A DNA stretch of 64,000 nucleotides from Sipunculus nudus (GCA_026874595.1 CM049313.1:32176008-32240007); one strand, 5' to 3'. Shown: positions 47,790-59,727, counted from the first letter of the stretch. Numbers and translations: made by a program. The notes: generated by a model from the sequence alone, not told the origin.

Positions 47790-49370
47790 CTAAAAAGAAA
47801 ATTAAATAATCTTACTTACAGTGCTAAAATAAAATAATCTTTCTTACAGTGCTAAAATAAAATAATCTTCCTTAAATTGCTAAAATGAAATAATCTTCCT
47901 TACAGTACTAAAATAAAATAATCTTCCTTACAGGGCTAATATAAAATAATCTTCTTTACAGTGATAAAATAAAATAAACCTATTTACAGTGCTTGAATAA
48001 AATAATCCTCCTTAAATTGCTTAAATAAAATAATCTTCCTTACAGGGCTAATATTAAATAATCTTCTTTACAGTGATGAAATAAAATAATCTTCCTGACA
48101 GTTCTAAAATAAATAATCTTCCTTAAATTGCTAAAATGAAATAATCTTATTACAGTGCTAAAATAAAATAATCTTCCTTAAATTGCTAAAATTAAATAAT
48201 CTTCCTGACAGTGCTAAAATTAAATAATCTCACTTACAGTGCTAAAATAAAATAATCTTCCTAACAGTGCCAAAATAAAATAATCTTCCTTACAAAACTA
48301 AAATTAAACTATCTTTCTTGCAGAACTAAAATGAAATAATTTTCCTTACAGTGCCAAAATAAAATAATCTTCCTTAAATTGCTAAAATAAAATAATCTTC
48401 CTGACAGTGCTAAAATTAAATAATCTTACTTACAGTGCTAAAATAAAATAATCTTCCTAACAGTGCCAAAATAAAATAATCTTCCTTAGGCCAAAATAAA
48501 AAAAGGTATGGTTCTCAGGCACTATTTTTCAGAAATCAATGCAGGCGGGCGTTTTTTTAATTTTTAATTTTTTAGACATTTCGATAAACATGTCAAATGA
48601 TAAGGTTAAAAAAATGATAATAAAAGATTTATTTTGCTAAACAAGTAAAGCACTACATAACAAAGGAAATTGTATGATTATAACCTCTTGAAAGAAATGT
48701 CTAAATGGCTGCAGCTCAAAATTGTTGAGTTTTTATTGAAAATCAAAATAAAAATATTTGATGCAGGGGTTTAAATTGATGCGGGCGGTGCCTGAGAACC
48801 ATACCTTTTTATTTTTTTGGCCTTACAGTGCTTAAATAAAATAATCTTCCTCACAGTGCTAAAATAAAATAATCTTACTAATAGTGCTAAATGTAATAAT
48901 CTTCCTTACAAAACTTAAAGAAAATAATCTTCTTTACAGAACTAAAATAAAATTATCTTCCTTACAGTGCTAAAATGAAATAATCTTCCTTACAGTGCAA
49001 AAATAAAATAATCTTCCTTACAGTATTAAAATAAAATACTCTTCTTTACAGAACTAAAATAAAATATTCTTCTTTACAGAACTAAAATAAAATAATCATC
49101 CTTACAGAACTAAAATAAAATAATCTTTCTTACAGTGCTAAAATAAAATAACCTTCCTTACAGAACTAAAATAAAGTAATCTTCCTCACATTGCTAAAAT
49201 GAAATAATCTTCCTTACAGTACTAAAATAAAATAATCTTCCTTACAGGGCAAAAAAAAAAATAATCTCCCTAAAAGTGCTTAATTAATCTTTTCCTCACT
49301 GGGCTAAAATAATAATCTTTCTCACAATGCTAAATATAGCTCTTCCTCACAGAGCTAAAAAAAAACTCCT
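47790..49370 (-). repeat. Minisatellite built from the adjacent 3' splice site, about 28-bp unit
   Basis: On the minus strand each unit reads approximately ATTTTATTTTAG-CACTGTAAGG-AAGATT, matching the exon junction TTTTTAG-CACTCTAAGG. Roughly 40 or more units lie on both sides of the inserted element at 48489-48822, with further degenerate units to about 49370 and one near 49750-49790. Spacing measured at 48855-48883 is 28 bp. Confidence 0.88.
48489..48822. mobile_element. 334-bp MITE with TTA target duplication, Harbinger-like
   Basis: The ends are inverted repeats of about 34 bp. Left starts GGCCAAAATAAAAAAAGG and continues TATGGTTCTCAGGCAC; right is its reverse complement, with two differences in the A-run. 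TTA flanks both sides (48486-48488 and 48823-48825). Removing the element restores a normal array unit (CTTCCTTACAGTGC). A 3-bp TTA duplication with GG-starting ends fits PIF/Harbinger-type MITEs. The interior is non-coding. Confidence 0.85.
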
Positions 49371-51956
49371 AATGAGTAATCCATCAGATGTTTTTTTTGT
49401 CAGTCTTCATGACACAAAAGTTGGATGATCTCTGTTCTCATTAAATATAAGGATGTTTTTGCCAGGATGAGATATTCTATGGGTCTATATTTCTGCTGAG
49501 TTTCATCAAAATTCATCATATTCCTGGTAAGTTATCACACCCACACTACAAGGTAGCCAACTTTACCTCTGGTCTCATTAAATACATTTTGCTTACAATC
49601 TGTTGGTAAGTAATTATAGTGATATTTGTGAAAATCCAACAAAGCCCTGGTAAGTTATTGAGGTGACACAATAAGTTAACAGAAGGATGGCTAGACTGAC
49701 AGTTGGACAGTGGGTATACCTAAATACGTTCTATCATAGAGGGGCTTATAAAAATAATCTTCCTCACAATCAATGCTAAAATAAACTTTCTCTTCTGATG
49801 TACCTGTCACCACAAGACCCCAGGTGCACAGTGATAAAACAGTTGTTTGCAGTTATGTTTATGATACTGATTTATTATTTTATGGCATGGGATCAGAAAG
49901 TCTTACATGTTAATGTGCATATTTTAAATCTGAAAGCGAATTGGGTGAAACAAAGGATGCTCATGAAGTATTTGAATTTTACAGCCTGGTTTAACAAAAT
50001 TAAACCAAGGCAGAACAATGTGTGGTAGTGCAGGCTTACTATGCTACACATGTGCTGCCATCTGTTGTTAATATATTACACAAAAGCCTTTCATGTTATA
50101 CAAATGAGATTTAGCAACTAAAAAGTGATTACCAAACCAGTAGTTTAAGTAACATCACCTGTATTCAACACATGTAGAACATTCCCTTGCCTTTAAACAA
50201 TTACTTGTAGATGTTGAAAATTTATCACATTCACTATTTGGAGTGCATTAAAGAAAAATAAATCATTTCATGGTCAAGGTAGATTTGGCTTGTTTCCTCT
50301 GAATATTGTCTAATTAGGACCAACCTAGCACTGCCAAATACTGTGATTATGTTATAGATGTAAATAGCTGTGTTACTAAATAACAAAAAAAATATATTAC
50401 AAAATATATATATGAACTTGAGGTGTGGGGATAGCTAGTCTTGTGAGTATCTCATTAATAAAGAAAATCATTGGCATGCTGAAGAAGATAAATTGAAGAG
50501 AAAAATATTTATTGTTATAATTATTTTATATAAAGGGGAACTACATAGCTTGAACAGAGCATTTAACTGACACCTCAACAAAACAGAATGAATGCATGTT
50601 ACATTATACAATAAATGATAATTTTTATGGACAACAAAAGTAATGCCAAAATAAACATGGCTGGTTTCTCCATTCAGATCAATAACATAAACAGGACTCG
50701 TTCGATAAACTTGATGCCATAGGCCTTCAAGACAAATGATCAGCCTTGCACCTGGACCAAGTGAGTGTGGTATTACAGCTGTATAAACCACTCAGTCAAA
50801 ATGTTCCAATTCAGAACAGTTATTCTCCATTACAGCCACTGTGTAGTTAGTCAATATTGATTTCTCCTTTGTTGACCCTGACCCTTGACATTTTGTTGGC
50901 ATGACAGTGCTGTGTCTCCCAGGAACCACATGTACAAATGACCTGTGTGTACAGCTGATCAAAGTCAGGTTGCTTTATGGTGTAGGGCTGTGCCTGCCAT
51001 GTCTCAGTGGCCTGGATACTCAAACTGTTAAATACTGATCCCACTACCCAATATTTCTGGCACTTCAAAAGTCTTTAGCATCAAGATGTTGGTTCAGGCA
51101 CTTGCCACTTTGGGAGTATCCATGGGCTTGAATCATTTTTACTTGTTCCTTTATTTAGAATAATTAAACATTTAAAATTTATAAAGCAGATTATTATACT
51201 TCAAAGTATTTTTTTATTTATCATCATACTTCTTAGTTAAAAATTGTTACTTAAGTTTTTATTAAAAAATAACTCAATTTTAACAAAGAGGTAAAACATG
51301 GTATTCCAAAGTAAAATAATTTTCAGATATGATCCTTTCATTTAATAATAACTGTACTAAAAACGGACTTGAAATTAAAATAGCACCTTTTCAAACTGAA
51401 ATTTGTAATAAGATCCAAATATCATGAAAATAAATGAAATGTCATCAAAACATTAAGAATAGATCTGTACTAGGGTTAAAATCATATATACTCTCTGGAG
51501 TCTTTTATGAATTGAAAAGAATTGTTGGATTAATTCAAAACTCACTGGCCCATTCTTAGAAATATTTGCAATGCTGCCAAAAAAAACTGTTTATAACACA
51601 GGGTGTATGCATGGATATAAAGCAGGAGGAATTAGAAAGCATCATTAAATGTAATTACTGAACCTGTAGGATTTACTGGTAGTGCCCGTCCTTATACTAG
51701 ACCACATGGCCTGCAGTGCATGAAAAGGGATGGGGTGTTCATGATAAAATCCACTCCCTCTGAGTCCTTCTACAAATGTACTCTTGAAGAACAATTTGTA
51801 GCTCTAAGACATGAAAGGTCCAAGCCAATATATTGCTGGTCCTCTTGATATGCAGAATGCCAAATAATAATTCAGAAATACCATTATCAATAAGTGTAAT
51901 ATGCAGATTGTGAAACCAAAACTCAGACTATACCTGCCATGTAAATTTGATTTTCA
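49371..51956. other. Intronic AT-rich sequence, little recognised
   Basis: Part of the 11.35-kb intron. Apart from a stray array unit near 49760 I see no clear repeats, coding exons in phase or RNA genes. Open frames of 70-107 codons on both strands lack splice context. Confidence 0.5.
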
Positions 51957-52358
51957 ACAAGTGACCCATTGCTCAGCTGACTAAGAAGACATTCACAAAA
52001 GGAATTTTTCATCTGAATGCTGCTTTGAAGATCTCAAAAATAGAGAAAAAATGCATACAAATTTAAAAAATACGGGTGGTGTCACCAGTCTGCAGGAACT
52101 GATGAAACACTCCATGATCATGCAATATGCATGCAAAATCATGGTGATCAATGCATTAGTAATTCAGTTACTGAAGCTTTTGTATCAATTTCTTTATTAT
52201 TCTGGGGAGGAGGGTACTTAAGAGCCCAAAAGCTCAGAAGATATGGGTAACAGACAACAAGTTTCAGGTTTCAAAGGTGAATTTTCATTGACCTCTCTGG
52301 ATGAAAAGTCAGATATTTCTAAGTCCAGCAGTTACAAAAATGTGCCTAGTCAACTGAG

Positions 52359-52389
<31 letters not shown>

Positions 52390-52468
52390 GAGACAGATGG
52401 ATGGAAGGACCACTGACAAAGAGTGATTGCTATAGCTCAGATGACTTACTGTCAGCTGTGCTAATAAA
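51957..52468 (-). mobile_element. Short AGCTCAG-family element, inverted
   Basis: The left edge is CAACAAGTGACCCATTGCTCAGCTGAC, the reverse complement of the usual TCAGCTGAGC-hairpin-CTTGTTG end. The right edge is a (CAGA)n tract (52364-52388) then GTGATTGCTATAGCTCAGATGAC and CAGCTGTGCTAATAAA, the reversed head. At about 0.5 kb it looks full length, with one internal GGTTTCAAAG-type unit. Confidence 0.6.
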
Positions 52469-52559
52469 TGAGTAAAATCAGAAAAAAATACAGATGAAAC
52501 ACTCCATGATCAATATGCATGGAAAAATTATGGCAATCAATGCAATAGTTATTCAGATA

Positions 52560-53460
52560 TTGGAGCTGCTGGGTCCACAAGCTTTTCTTCAAGAAGTAGC
52601 TGTGTGGCAGTGACCTTTGACCCTGTGACCTCAAGATCAAATGGGGTTTTCATCTATAGGTGAGTGAGCCAGATTTGCAAGATAAAAGGTTTTGGTCAAA
52701 CTATTTAGCTTCAAGTGGGTCCACAAACTTTTTAAAAAGGGCTGTGACCTTTGACCCAATGACCTCATCATGAGTCTTCATCAATGGGTGAGTGGGCCAT
52801 ATGTAAAAGTTGAAAGGTTTTAGTCAACTGGTTTGGCTTTAAATGGGTCCACAAGCTTTTTCAAGACATGGGCACTTTGGCCTTGACCTTAGACCCTGTG
52901 ACCTCAAAATCGATAGGGTTCTTTATCTATTGATTGGTGAGCCATATGTGCAAGATGAAAGGCTTTGGTCAAACAGTTTTGCTTTAAATGGGTCCACAAG
53001 CTTTTTCCAAGAGTGGTCCTTGTGGCCTTGACCTTTGCCCAAATGACCTCAAAATTGATAGGGGTCTTCATCCATGGGAGGGTAAGCCATATGTGCAAGA
53101 TGAAAGGTTTTGGTCAAATTGATTGGCTTAAAATCGGTCAACAAGCTTTTTCAAGAAGTGGGCCCTGTGCCCGTGACCTTTGACCCTGTGACCTCAAAAT
53201 CGATAGGTGTCTTCATCTATGAGTGGGTGAGCTATATGTACAAGATGAGAGGTTTTGGTCAAATAGTTTGGCTTTAAATGGGACCACAAGCTTTTTCAAG
53301 AAGTGGGCCATGTGGTCGTGAGCTTTGACCCTGTGACCTCAAATCAATTGGTGTCTACATCCATGGGTGGGTGAGCCATATGTACAAGATGAAAGGTTTT
53401 GGTCAAACAGTTTGGCTTTAAATGGGTCCACTTTTTTAAGAAGTGGGCCCAAAAAAGTGG
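52560..53460 (-). repeat. Tandem units of 133-145 bp containing AGGTCA direct repeats
   Basis: TGACCTTTGACC or a close variant starts at 52611, 52744, 52884, 53029, 53174 and 53319 (spacings 133, 140, 145, 145, 145). Each is followed by CTGTGACCTCA, ATCGATAGGG-type, GATGAAAGGTTTTGG and GGGTCCACAAGC phrases. On the minus strand the core reads GGTCAAAGGTCA, a DR1 arrangement. Open frames here follow the repeat. Confidence 0.85.
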
Positions 53461-53817
53461 AAAATATTCAGTTCAGCCTTGGCAATTTTAGGCTGCTCTG
53501 TACAAAAATGCCCGCATGTTTCAGCTTGGCATCATCTGGTTTCATTAACTGTAAGACCTAAGCAACAACTTGATGTATGATGCCAAATGTATATATTTTG
53601 TTGCATGTGTGTAGTTCTATAGGTGGGCCTGCCTGCCATGCTAATTGTCTTTCTTCAGTCTAATTACAAGATGGTGCTCACTCTACACTTCACAGCTTCT
53701 TTCTGCTATTTCAGCATCTATGTGGTTGCTTATTATAATTTATTTTCTGGGGGTTCTGAACATTAAAAGGAAGCAAGTTCCTGCTATAGCCACCAGAGAG
53801 CTGTTTTTAATCAAAAT

Positions 53818-54880
53818 TAAGGACCCAAGTGTCTTGACTCTCAGCTGAATTTGTCTATAAGGATATGTTAATGATTTTTTTTTTTCAAAATATGGGTCCT
53901 GTGATCAGTTTGAAACCAACATGTCTACCCAAACTGGAGTTATCATCCATAAACTTATTTGTGGATAGACCAGCCCTGTGACCTTGACCTTTGACCCAGT
54001 GACCCAAAAATCAAGGGGAAACTTTCCCTATTGCCAGGTGCATAACATGTAGAAGACAGGTTTGTGATGAGAAGTATGGCTTAAAATGCATCAGCAATCT
54101 TTTTGAATAAATGGGTTCCATGACCCTGACCTTTGACCTCCTGACCCAAAAATCAATAGAGTTCTTGCTTTAGAAGAACCAAGTTCTTAGTGGGCCAAGT
54201 CAAGTTTTAAATTCATATGTCAATCAAAACTGGAGTTATCATCAGAAAACAAAATTTGCCAGACAATAGAAACATGAACAGAAACAGACAGACGGACAGG
54301 GTGATTAATATAGGGCAACCATTATTCAAGTGGGAGCCTAATATACACAAGGCACAGATGAAACCACAGTTGCGAATTTGATAGTATCAATATAATTAAG
54401 AATTCTCAAAACTAAGGAAAAAATCCAAACAAAAATAGAAAAATTCAGATGGCACAACCAGTCTTCAGGAACTGAAGAAATCTATCATACTCAATAGACA
54501 AACTGAGTGTCAAGACACTGGATGAAACCACAGCTGAGAAACTGACATAACTGCTTGTCATTTAGTCTAAAAAAATTAGTAAAAATGCAGGCGGCTCCAT
54601 CAATTTAGGGAACTGACAAAACTAGCACAGGTCAATATTCAAGGCAAGGTTCATGGCAATCCATGCTTTATAATTATCAAAATATTGGAGGTTTTTTATG
54701 AAATTTTTAATTATTCTAAGGGTACTTATAAGCCCCATTGCTTGGAAGATAAAGGTAGTAACCTTATTTCAGGTTTCACTGGAGATTTTTTACTAACCTA
54801 TCAGGATGTCTACTGAGTTACAAGTTTCTAGGATTAGCTGTTATAATGTGTGCTCTGCTAATAGACATTTGAGGGAAACA
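53818..54880 (-). repeat. Mixed inverted repeat fragments
   Basis: 53818-53850 carries a reversed family end (GGACCCAAGTG...CTCAGCTGA). 53950-54380 is related to 37497-37930, with TGACCTTTGACC at about 53985 and 54130. 54420-54860 carries phrases shared with 46640-47640. The boundaries are unclear. Confidence 0.45.
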
Positions 54881-54883
54881 ATG

Positions 54884-56300
54884 TCACCTGTAGTGGATGA
54901 CTGGACACTGGTTGAGGGTTACAATGCCACCTGAAGTGGATGACTGGACACTGGTTGAGGGTTACAATGCTATCTGAAGTGGCTGACTGGAAACAGGTTG
55001 AGGGTTACAATGCTACCTGAAGTGGCTGACTGGAAACTGGTTGAGGGTTACAATGCCACCTGAAGTGGATGACTGGAAACTGGTTGAGGGTTACAATGCT
55101 ACCTGAAGTGGCTGACTGGAAACTGGTTGAGGGTTACAATGCTACCTGAAGTGGCTGACTGGAAACTGGTTGAGGGTTACAATGCTACCTGAAGTGGCTG
55201 ACTGGAAACTGGTTGAGGGTTACAATGCTACCTGAAGTGTCTGACTGGAAACTGGTTGAGGGTAACAATGCTACCTGAAGTGGCTGACTGGAAACTGGTT
55301 GACGGTTACAATGCTATCTGAAGTGGCTGACTGGACACTGGTAGAGTGGGACTCAATGTCACCTGCACTGTTGGACTAGACACTGGTTTAGGGACATAAT
55401 ACCACCTGTACAAAATGACTGGACACTAGTTGAGGGACACAATGCCACCTGTAATTGATGACAGGACACTGGTTAAAGGTTACAATACCACCTAAAGTGG
55501 ATGACTGGAAACTGGTGGAGTGGGACACATGCCACCTGTACTGGATGACTGGACACTTGTTGAGAGACACAATACCACCTATACTGGATGACTAGACACT
55601 GGCTGAGTGGGACACATGCCACCTGTACTAAATAACTGGACACTGATTGATGGTTACAATGCCACCTGTACTAGATGACAGGACATTGGTTGAGGATTGG
55701 GACACAATGCCACCTGATGTGGATGACAGGACACTGGTTGGAGTTACAATGCCACCTGTACTGGATGACTCAACACTGGTTGAGGGACACAATGCCACCT
55801 GTACTGGATGACTGGACACTGGTTGAGGGACACAATGCCACCTGTACTGGATTACTGGACACTTGGGGATAGGGCACAATACCACCTGGTGGATAGGGAC
55901 ACAATGCCACCTGTACTGGATGACTCAACACTGGTGGATAGGGAGAAAATGCCACCGGTACTGGATGACTGGACACTTGGGGATAGGGACACAATACCAC
56001 CTGTACTGGATGACACAACACTGGGGGATAGGGACACAATGCCACCGGTACTGGGTGACTGGACACTTGGGGATAGGGACACAATGCCACCTGTACTGGA
56101 TGACTCGACATTGGGGGATAGGGACACAATGCCACCTGTACTGGATGACTCAACACTGGTGGATAGGGACACAATGCCACCGGTACTGGATGACTCAATA
56201 TTGGGGGATAGGGACACAAGGCCACCTGTACTGGATGACTCAACACTGGTGGAGAGGGAACCAAAGCAATCTCCAATGGATGTATTTAGCACTGTCAAGA
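54884..56300. repeat. Minisatellite 1: 43-bp then 45-bp units
   Basis: The first part has 43-bp units of GGTTGAGGGTTACAATGCTA type (starts at 54961, 55004 and 55047). The second part shifts to 45-bp units of GATAGGGACACAATGCCACC then TGTACTGGATGACTC. The 45-bp period opens several frames at once on both strands (up to 173 codons at 55808-56329), which is an artefact of the period. Confidence 0.92.
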
Positions 56301-56399
56301 TGAGACACTGGACAGCACTGGGCAAATGAGCAATTGTTAGGAGACATTGGACCTACTGGCTGAGTGGAAACTACATGCACAAAGACAATTGAGGCTGAG

Positions 56400-57260
56400 A
56401 CTAAATTCCTAGTAGAACAGTGACACTTCATGCTGCAACAAAATAACCACCAGTACACTGACAATTCATGCTGCAAAATGACTATACCAGAACACTGAAT
56501 CTGCAACAACAACACTACATAAACACTTACACTGAATGCTGCAACAACAACACTACCGAAACTGGCACTGAATGCTTCAACAACATCACTACAAAAACAC
56601 TGACACTGAAAGCTGCAACAACAACAGTACAAAAATCACTTACACTGAAGGCTGCAACAGAAACACTACTAAAACACTGGAATTGAATGCTGCAACAACA
56701 ACACTACCAAAACACTGACACTGAAGGCAGCAACAACAACACTAAAAAAAATCGCTTGCATTGAATGCTGCAACAACATCACTACCAAAACACTTACACT
56801 GAAGGCTGCAACAGCAACACTACTGAAACACTGGAATTGAATGCTGCAACAACAACACAACCAAATCACTGACACTGAAGGCAGTAACAACAACACTACC
56901 AAAACTATGACATTGAAGGCTGTAACAACATCACTTTCAAAACACTGACACTGAAGGCTGCAACAATAACATGACAAAAACTATGACATTGAAGGCTGCA
57001 ACAACATCACTATCAAAACACTGACACTGAAGGCTGCAAAAATCACACTACAAAAACACTGACATTGAAGGCTGCAACAACAACACAACCAAAACACTTA
57101 CATTGAGGGCTGTAACAACAAAACTACCAGACACTGACATTGAATGTTGCAACAACAACACAACTAAAACAATGACACTGAAGGCTGCAACAACAACACT
57201 ACCAAAACAATGACATTGAAGGCTTCAACAACAACACTACAAAAACACTCACACTGCACA
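56400..57260. repeat. Minisatellite 2: about 38-bp CAACAACAACAC-type units
   Basis: Repeats of GAAGGCTGCAACAACAACAC then TACCAAAACACTGACACT with length variants, some 20 or so units. It directly follows the first minisatellite. Confidence 0.9.
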
Positions 57261-57289
57261 AGCAACACCATCAAACCTGACCATGAAGG

Positions 57290-59110
57290 CTACAGCTCTA
57301 CAAAAAGGCTGAAACCAACTTGATGTGAAGATTACATCAATAACACCACTACAAAATGACTGATACAAACCTCATGTGAAGACTACATCAACAACAGCAC
57401 TACAAAATGACAGAGGCAAATCTCATGTGAGGGCTACATCCATAACAGCACTACAAAATGACTGAGACAAATCTCATGTGAAAGCTACATCCATAACAGC
57501 AATACAAAACGACTGAGACAAACCTCATGTGAAGGCTACATCAATAACAGCACTACAAAATGACTGAGACAAACCTCATGTGAAGGCTACATCCATAACA
57601 GCACTACAAAATGACTGAGACAAACCTCATGTGAAGGCTACATCAACAACAGCACTACAAAATGACAGAGGCAAATCTCATGTGAGGGCTACATCAATAA
57701 CAGCACTACAAAATGACTGAGACAAACCTCATGATAAAGCTTCATCAATAACAGCACTACAAAATAACTGAGACAAACCTCATGTGAAAGCTACATCAAT
57801 AACCACACTACAAAATGACTGAGACAACCTCATGTGAAGGCTACATTCATAACAGCACTATAAAAATGACTGAGACAAACCTCATGATAAAGCTACATCA
57901 ACAACAGCACTACAAAAGGACTGAGACAAATCTCATGTGAAAGCTACATCAATAACAGCACTACAAAAAGACTGAGACAGACCTCATGTGAAGGCTACAT
58001 TCATAACAGCACTACAAAATGACTGAGGCAAACCTTATAAGAAGGCTACATCAACAAAAGCACTAAAAAAATGACTGAGACAAAAATCATGTGAAGGCTA
58101 CACCAACAACCACACTACAAAATGACTGAGCCAAACCTCATGTGAAGGCTACATTCATAACAGCGCTACAAAATGACTGAGACAAATCTCATGATAAAGC
58201 TACATCAACAACAGCACTAAAAAATGACTGAGACAAATCTCATGTGAAAGCTACATCAACAACAGCACTCTAAAATGACTAAGACAAGCCTCATGATAAA
58301 GCTACATCCATAACAGCACTACAAAATGACTGAGCCAAACCTCATGTGAAGGCTACATTCATAACAGCACTACAAAATGACTGAGACAAACCTCATGATA
58401 AAGCTACACCAACAACCACACTACAAAATGACTGAGCCAAACCTCATGTGAAGGCTACATTCATAACAGCGCTACAAAATGACTGAGACAAATCTCATGA
58501 TAAAGCTACATCAACAACAGCACTAAAAAATGACTGAGACAAATCTCATGTGAAAGCTACATAAATAACAGCACTACAAAATGACTGAGACAAACCTCAT
58601 GTGAAGGCTACATTCATAACAGCACTACAAAATGACTGAGACAAACCTCATGATAAAGCTACATCAACAACAGCACTACATAATGACTAAGACAAACCTC
58701 ATGTGAAAGCTATATCAATAACAGCACTACAAAATGACTGAGACAAACCTCATGTGAAAGCCACACCAATAACAGCACTACATATGTGTGAGACAAATCT
58801 CATTGGAAGGCTACATCAATAACAGCACTACAAAATGACTGAGACAAACCTCATGATAAAGCTACATCAACAACAGCACTACGAAATGACAGAGGCAAAT
58901 CTCATGTGAGGGCTACATCAATAACAGCACTACAGAATGACTGAGACAAACCTCATGTAAAGGCTACATCAACAACAGCGCTACAAAATAACTGAGACAG
59001 TCCTGATGTGAAGGCTACATGGATAAAACAACAACAAAATGTCTGAGGCAAACCTCATGTGAAGGCTACATCAACAACAGCACTACAAAATGACTGAGAC
59101 AAACATGAAG
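57290..59110. repeat. Minisatellite 3: 51-bp units
   Basis: About 35 units of ACAAACCTCATGTGAAGGCT then ACATCAATAACAGCACTACA and AAATGACTGAG. A sub-variant has CATGATAAAGCTACATC in place of CATGTGAAGGC and alternates in places, pointing to higher-order duplication. The array ends 30 bp from the splice donor at 59139. Confidence 0.93.
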
Positions 59111-59139
59111 TGCAGGTAGGTGCAGCACACGTCTTATAC

Positions 59140-59298
59140 CTCTTCATGTCAGGCTCATCAAAGTTTTTGTTGCCATGGTATCTTGGGGATAATTGAGCAG
59201 GCCCCTTCAGAGATGCATCAGTATCATAGCAGTACATTCCCATCCCTGATGACACAGGTTCAAACATACGAGGGTATTTACTTGTACTCGGGAGATTT
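59140..59298 (-). CDS. Unnamed CaaX-box protein, exon 1 of 7 visible
   Basis: This 159-nt exon sits between TGGTATTTCAG (59299) and GTATAA (59139). One base completes a codon, 52 codons follow and AG carries over to the exon at 47789. It encodes NLPSTSKYPRMFEPVSSGMG, then MYCYDTDASLKGPAQLSP and ends NKNFDEPDMK. The sequence looks like a juxtamembrane or linker region, and no domain is recognised. An open frame continues upstream to an ATG at 59388-59390 with a hydrophobic stretch; I favour the splice acceptor, so the true start lies farther upstream, but a start here with a signal anchor cannot be excluded. Confidence 0.75.
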
Positions 59299-59430
59299 CT
59301 GAAATACCACAATGTCATTGATATATACCAGTATATACAAAATGCCAACACTGTAAACAAAGATAAAATCTTGATAAAAGTCATTCTCATTATGTCAAGA
59401 TATCACTTTGTTGGAATTTTCTGTTAATTT

Positions 59431-59473
59431 GACACGGGTTCAAACATTCGAGGGTATTTACTTGTACACGGGA
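59431..59473 (-). pseudogene. Partial duplicate of exon 59140-59298
   Basis: Forty of 43 bases match 59251-59293 of the exon, 180 bp away in the same orientation. Read in the exon's frame, the changes are two third-position synonymous and one Ser-to-Cys. An in-frame stop follows a few codons later. It abuts the SINE at 59478. Confidence 0.75.
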
Positions 59474-59477
59474 CAAG

Positions 59478-59727
59478 TGTTGGCATAAAAGTTAGTGCGC
59501 TGGACTTGTGACCGCAAGGTTGTGGGTTCATGTACCATTCTGACCGCCTTATGTGCAAAGACTCCTAGCAAAAGTCTTTACCACAAGGGTGCGCTCTCCT
59601 CACCCAGGAGTGAATGGGTATGGGTCAATCATGGGTGTCAGGCAAATATAGAACGAAACACCTAGCGCCGTGTGTGGCCGCTTGGTGACCGCTCCCCAGG
59701 GAGTTGATAAAAGCAATAAGAACTAGA
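59478..59727 (+). mobile_element. tRNA-derived SINE
   Basis: The head has AGTTAGTGCGCTGGACTTGT (A-box-like) and, after GACCGCAAGG, a B-box-like GTGGGTTCATGTACC. The body runs to the GACCGCTCCCCAGGGAGTTGA segment and AT-rich end. It is not a functional tRNA because no acceptor stem is visible. Confidence 0.65.

Noticed and set aside
55770-56329. Long overlapping open frames (157-173 codons) on both strands with 15-residue repeats
   Set aside because: They follow from a 45-bp minisatellite period, which keeps every frame open. They have no splice context and lie in an intron.
57290-59110. CRISPR-like array
   Set aside because: Units are contiguous 51-bp tandem repeats with no unique spacers, in an intron of an animal gene.
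59299-59390. Hydrophobic leader (start codon plus transmembrane-like stretch) reading into exon 59140-59298
   Set aside because: The stretch is T-rich sequence upstream of a good TGGTATTTCAG acceptor, which gives hydrophobic codons by composition alone. Kept only as an alternative.
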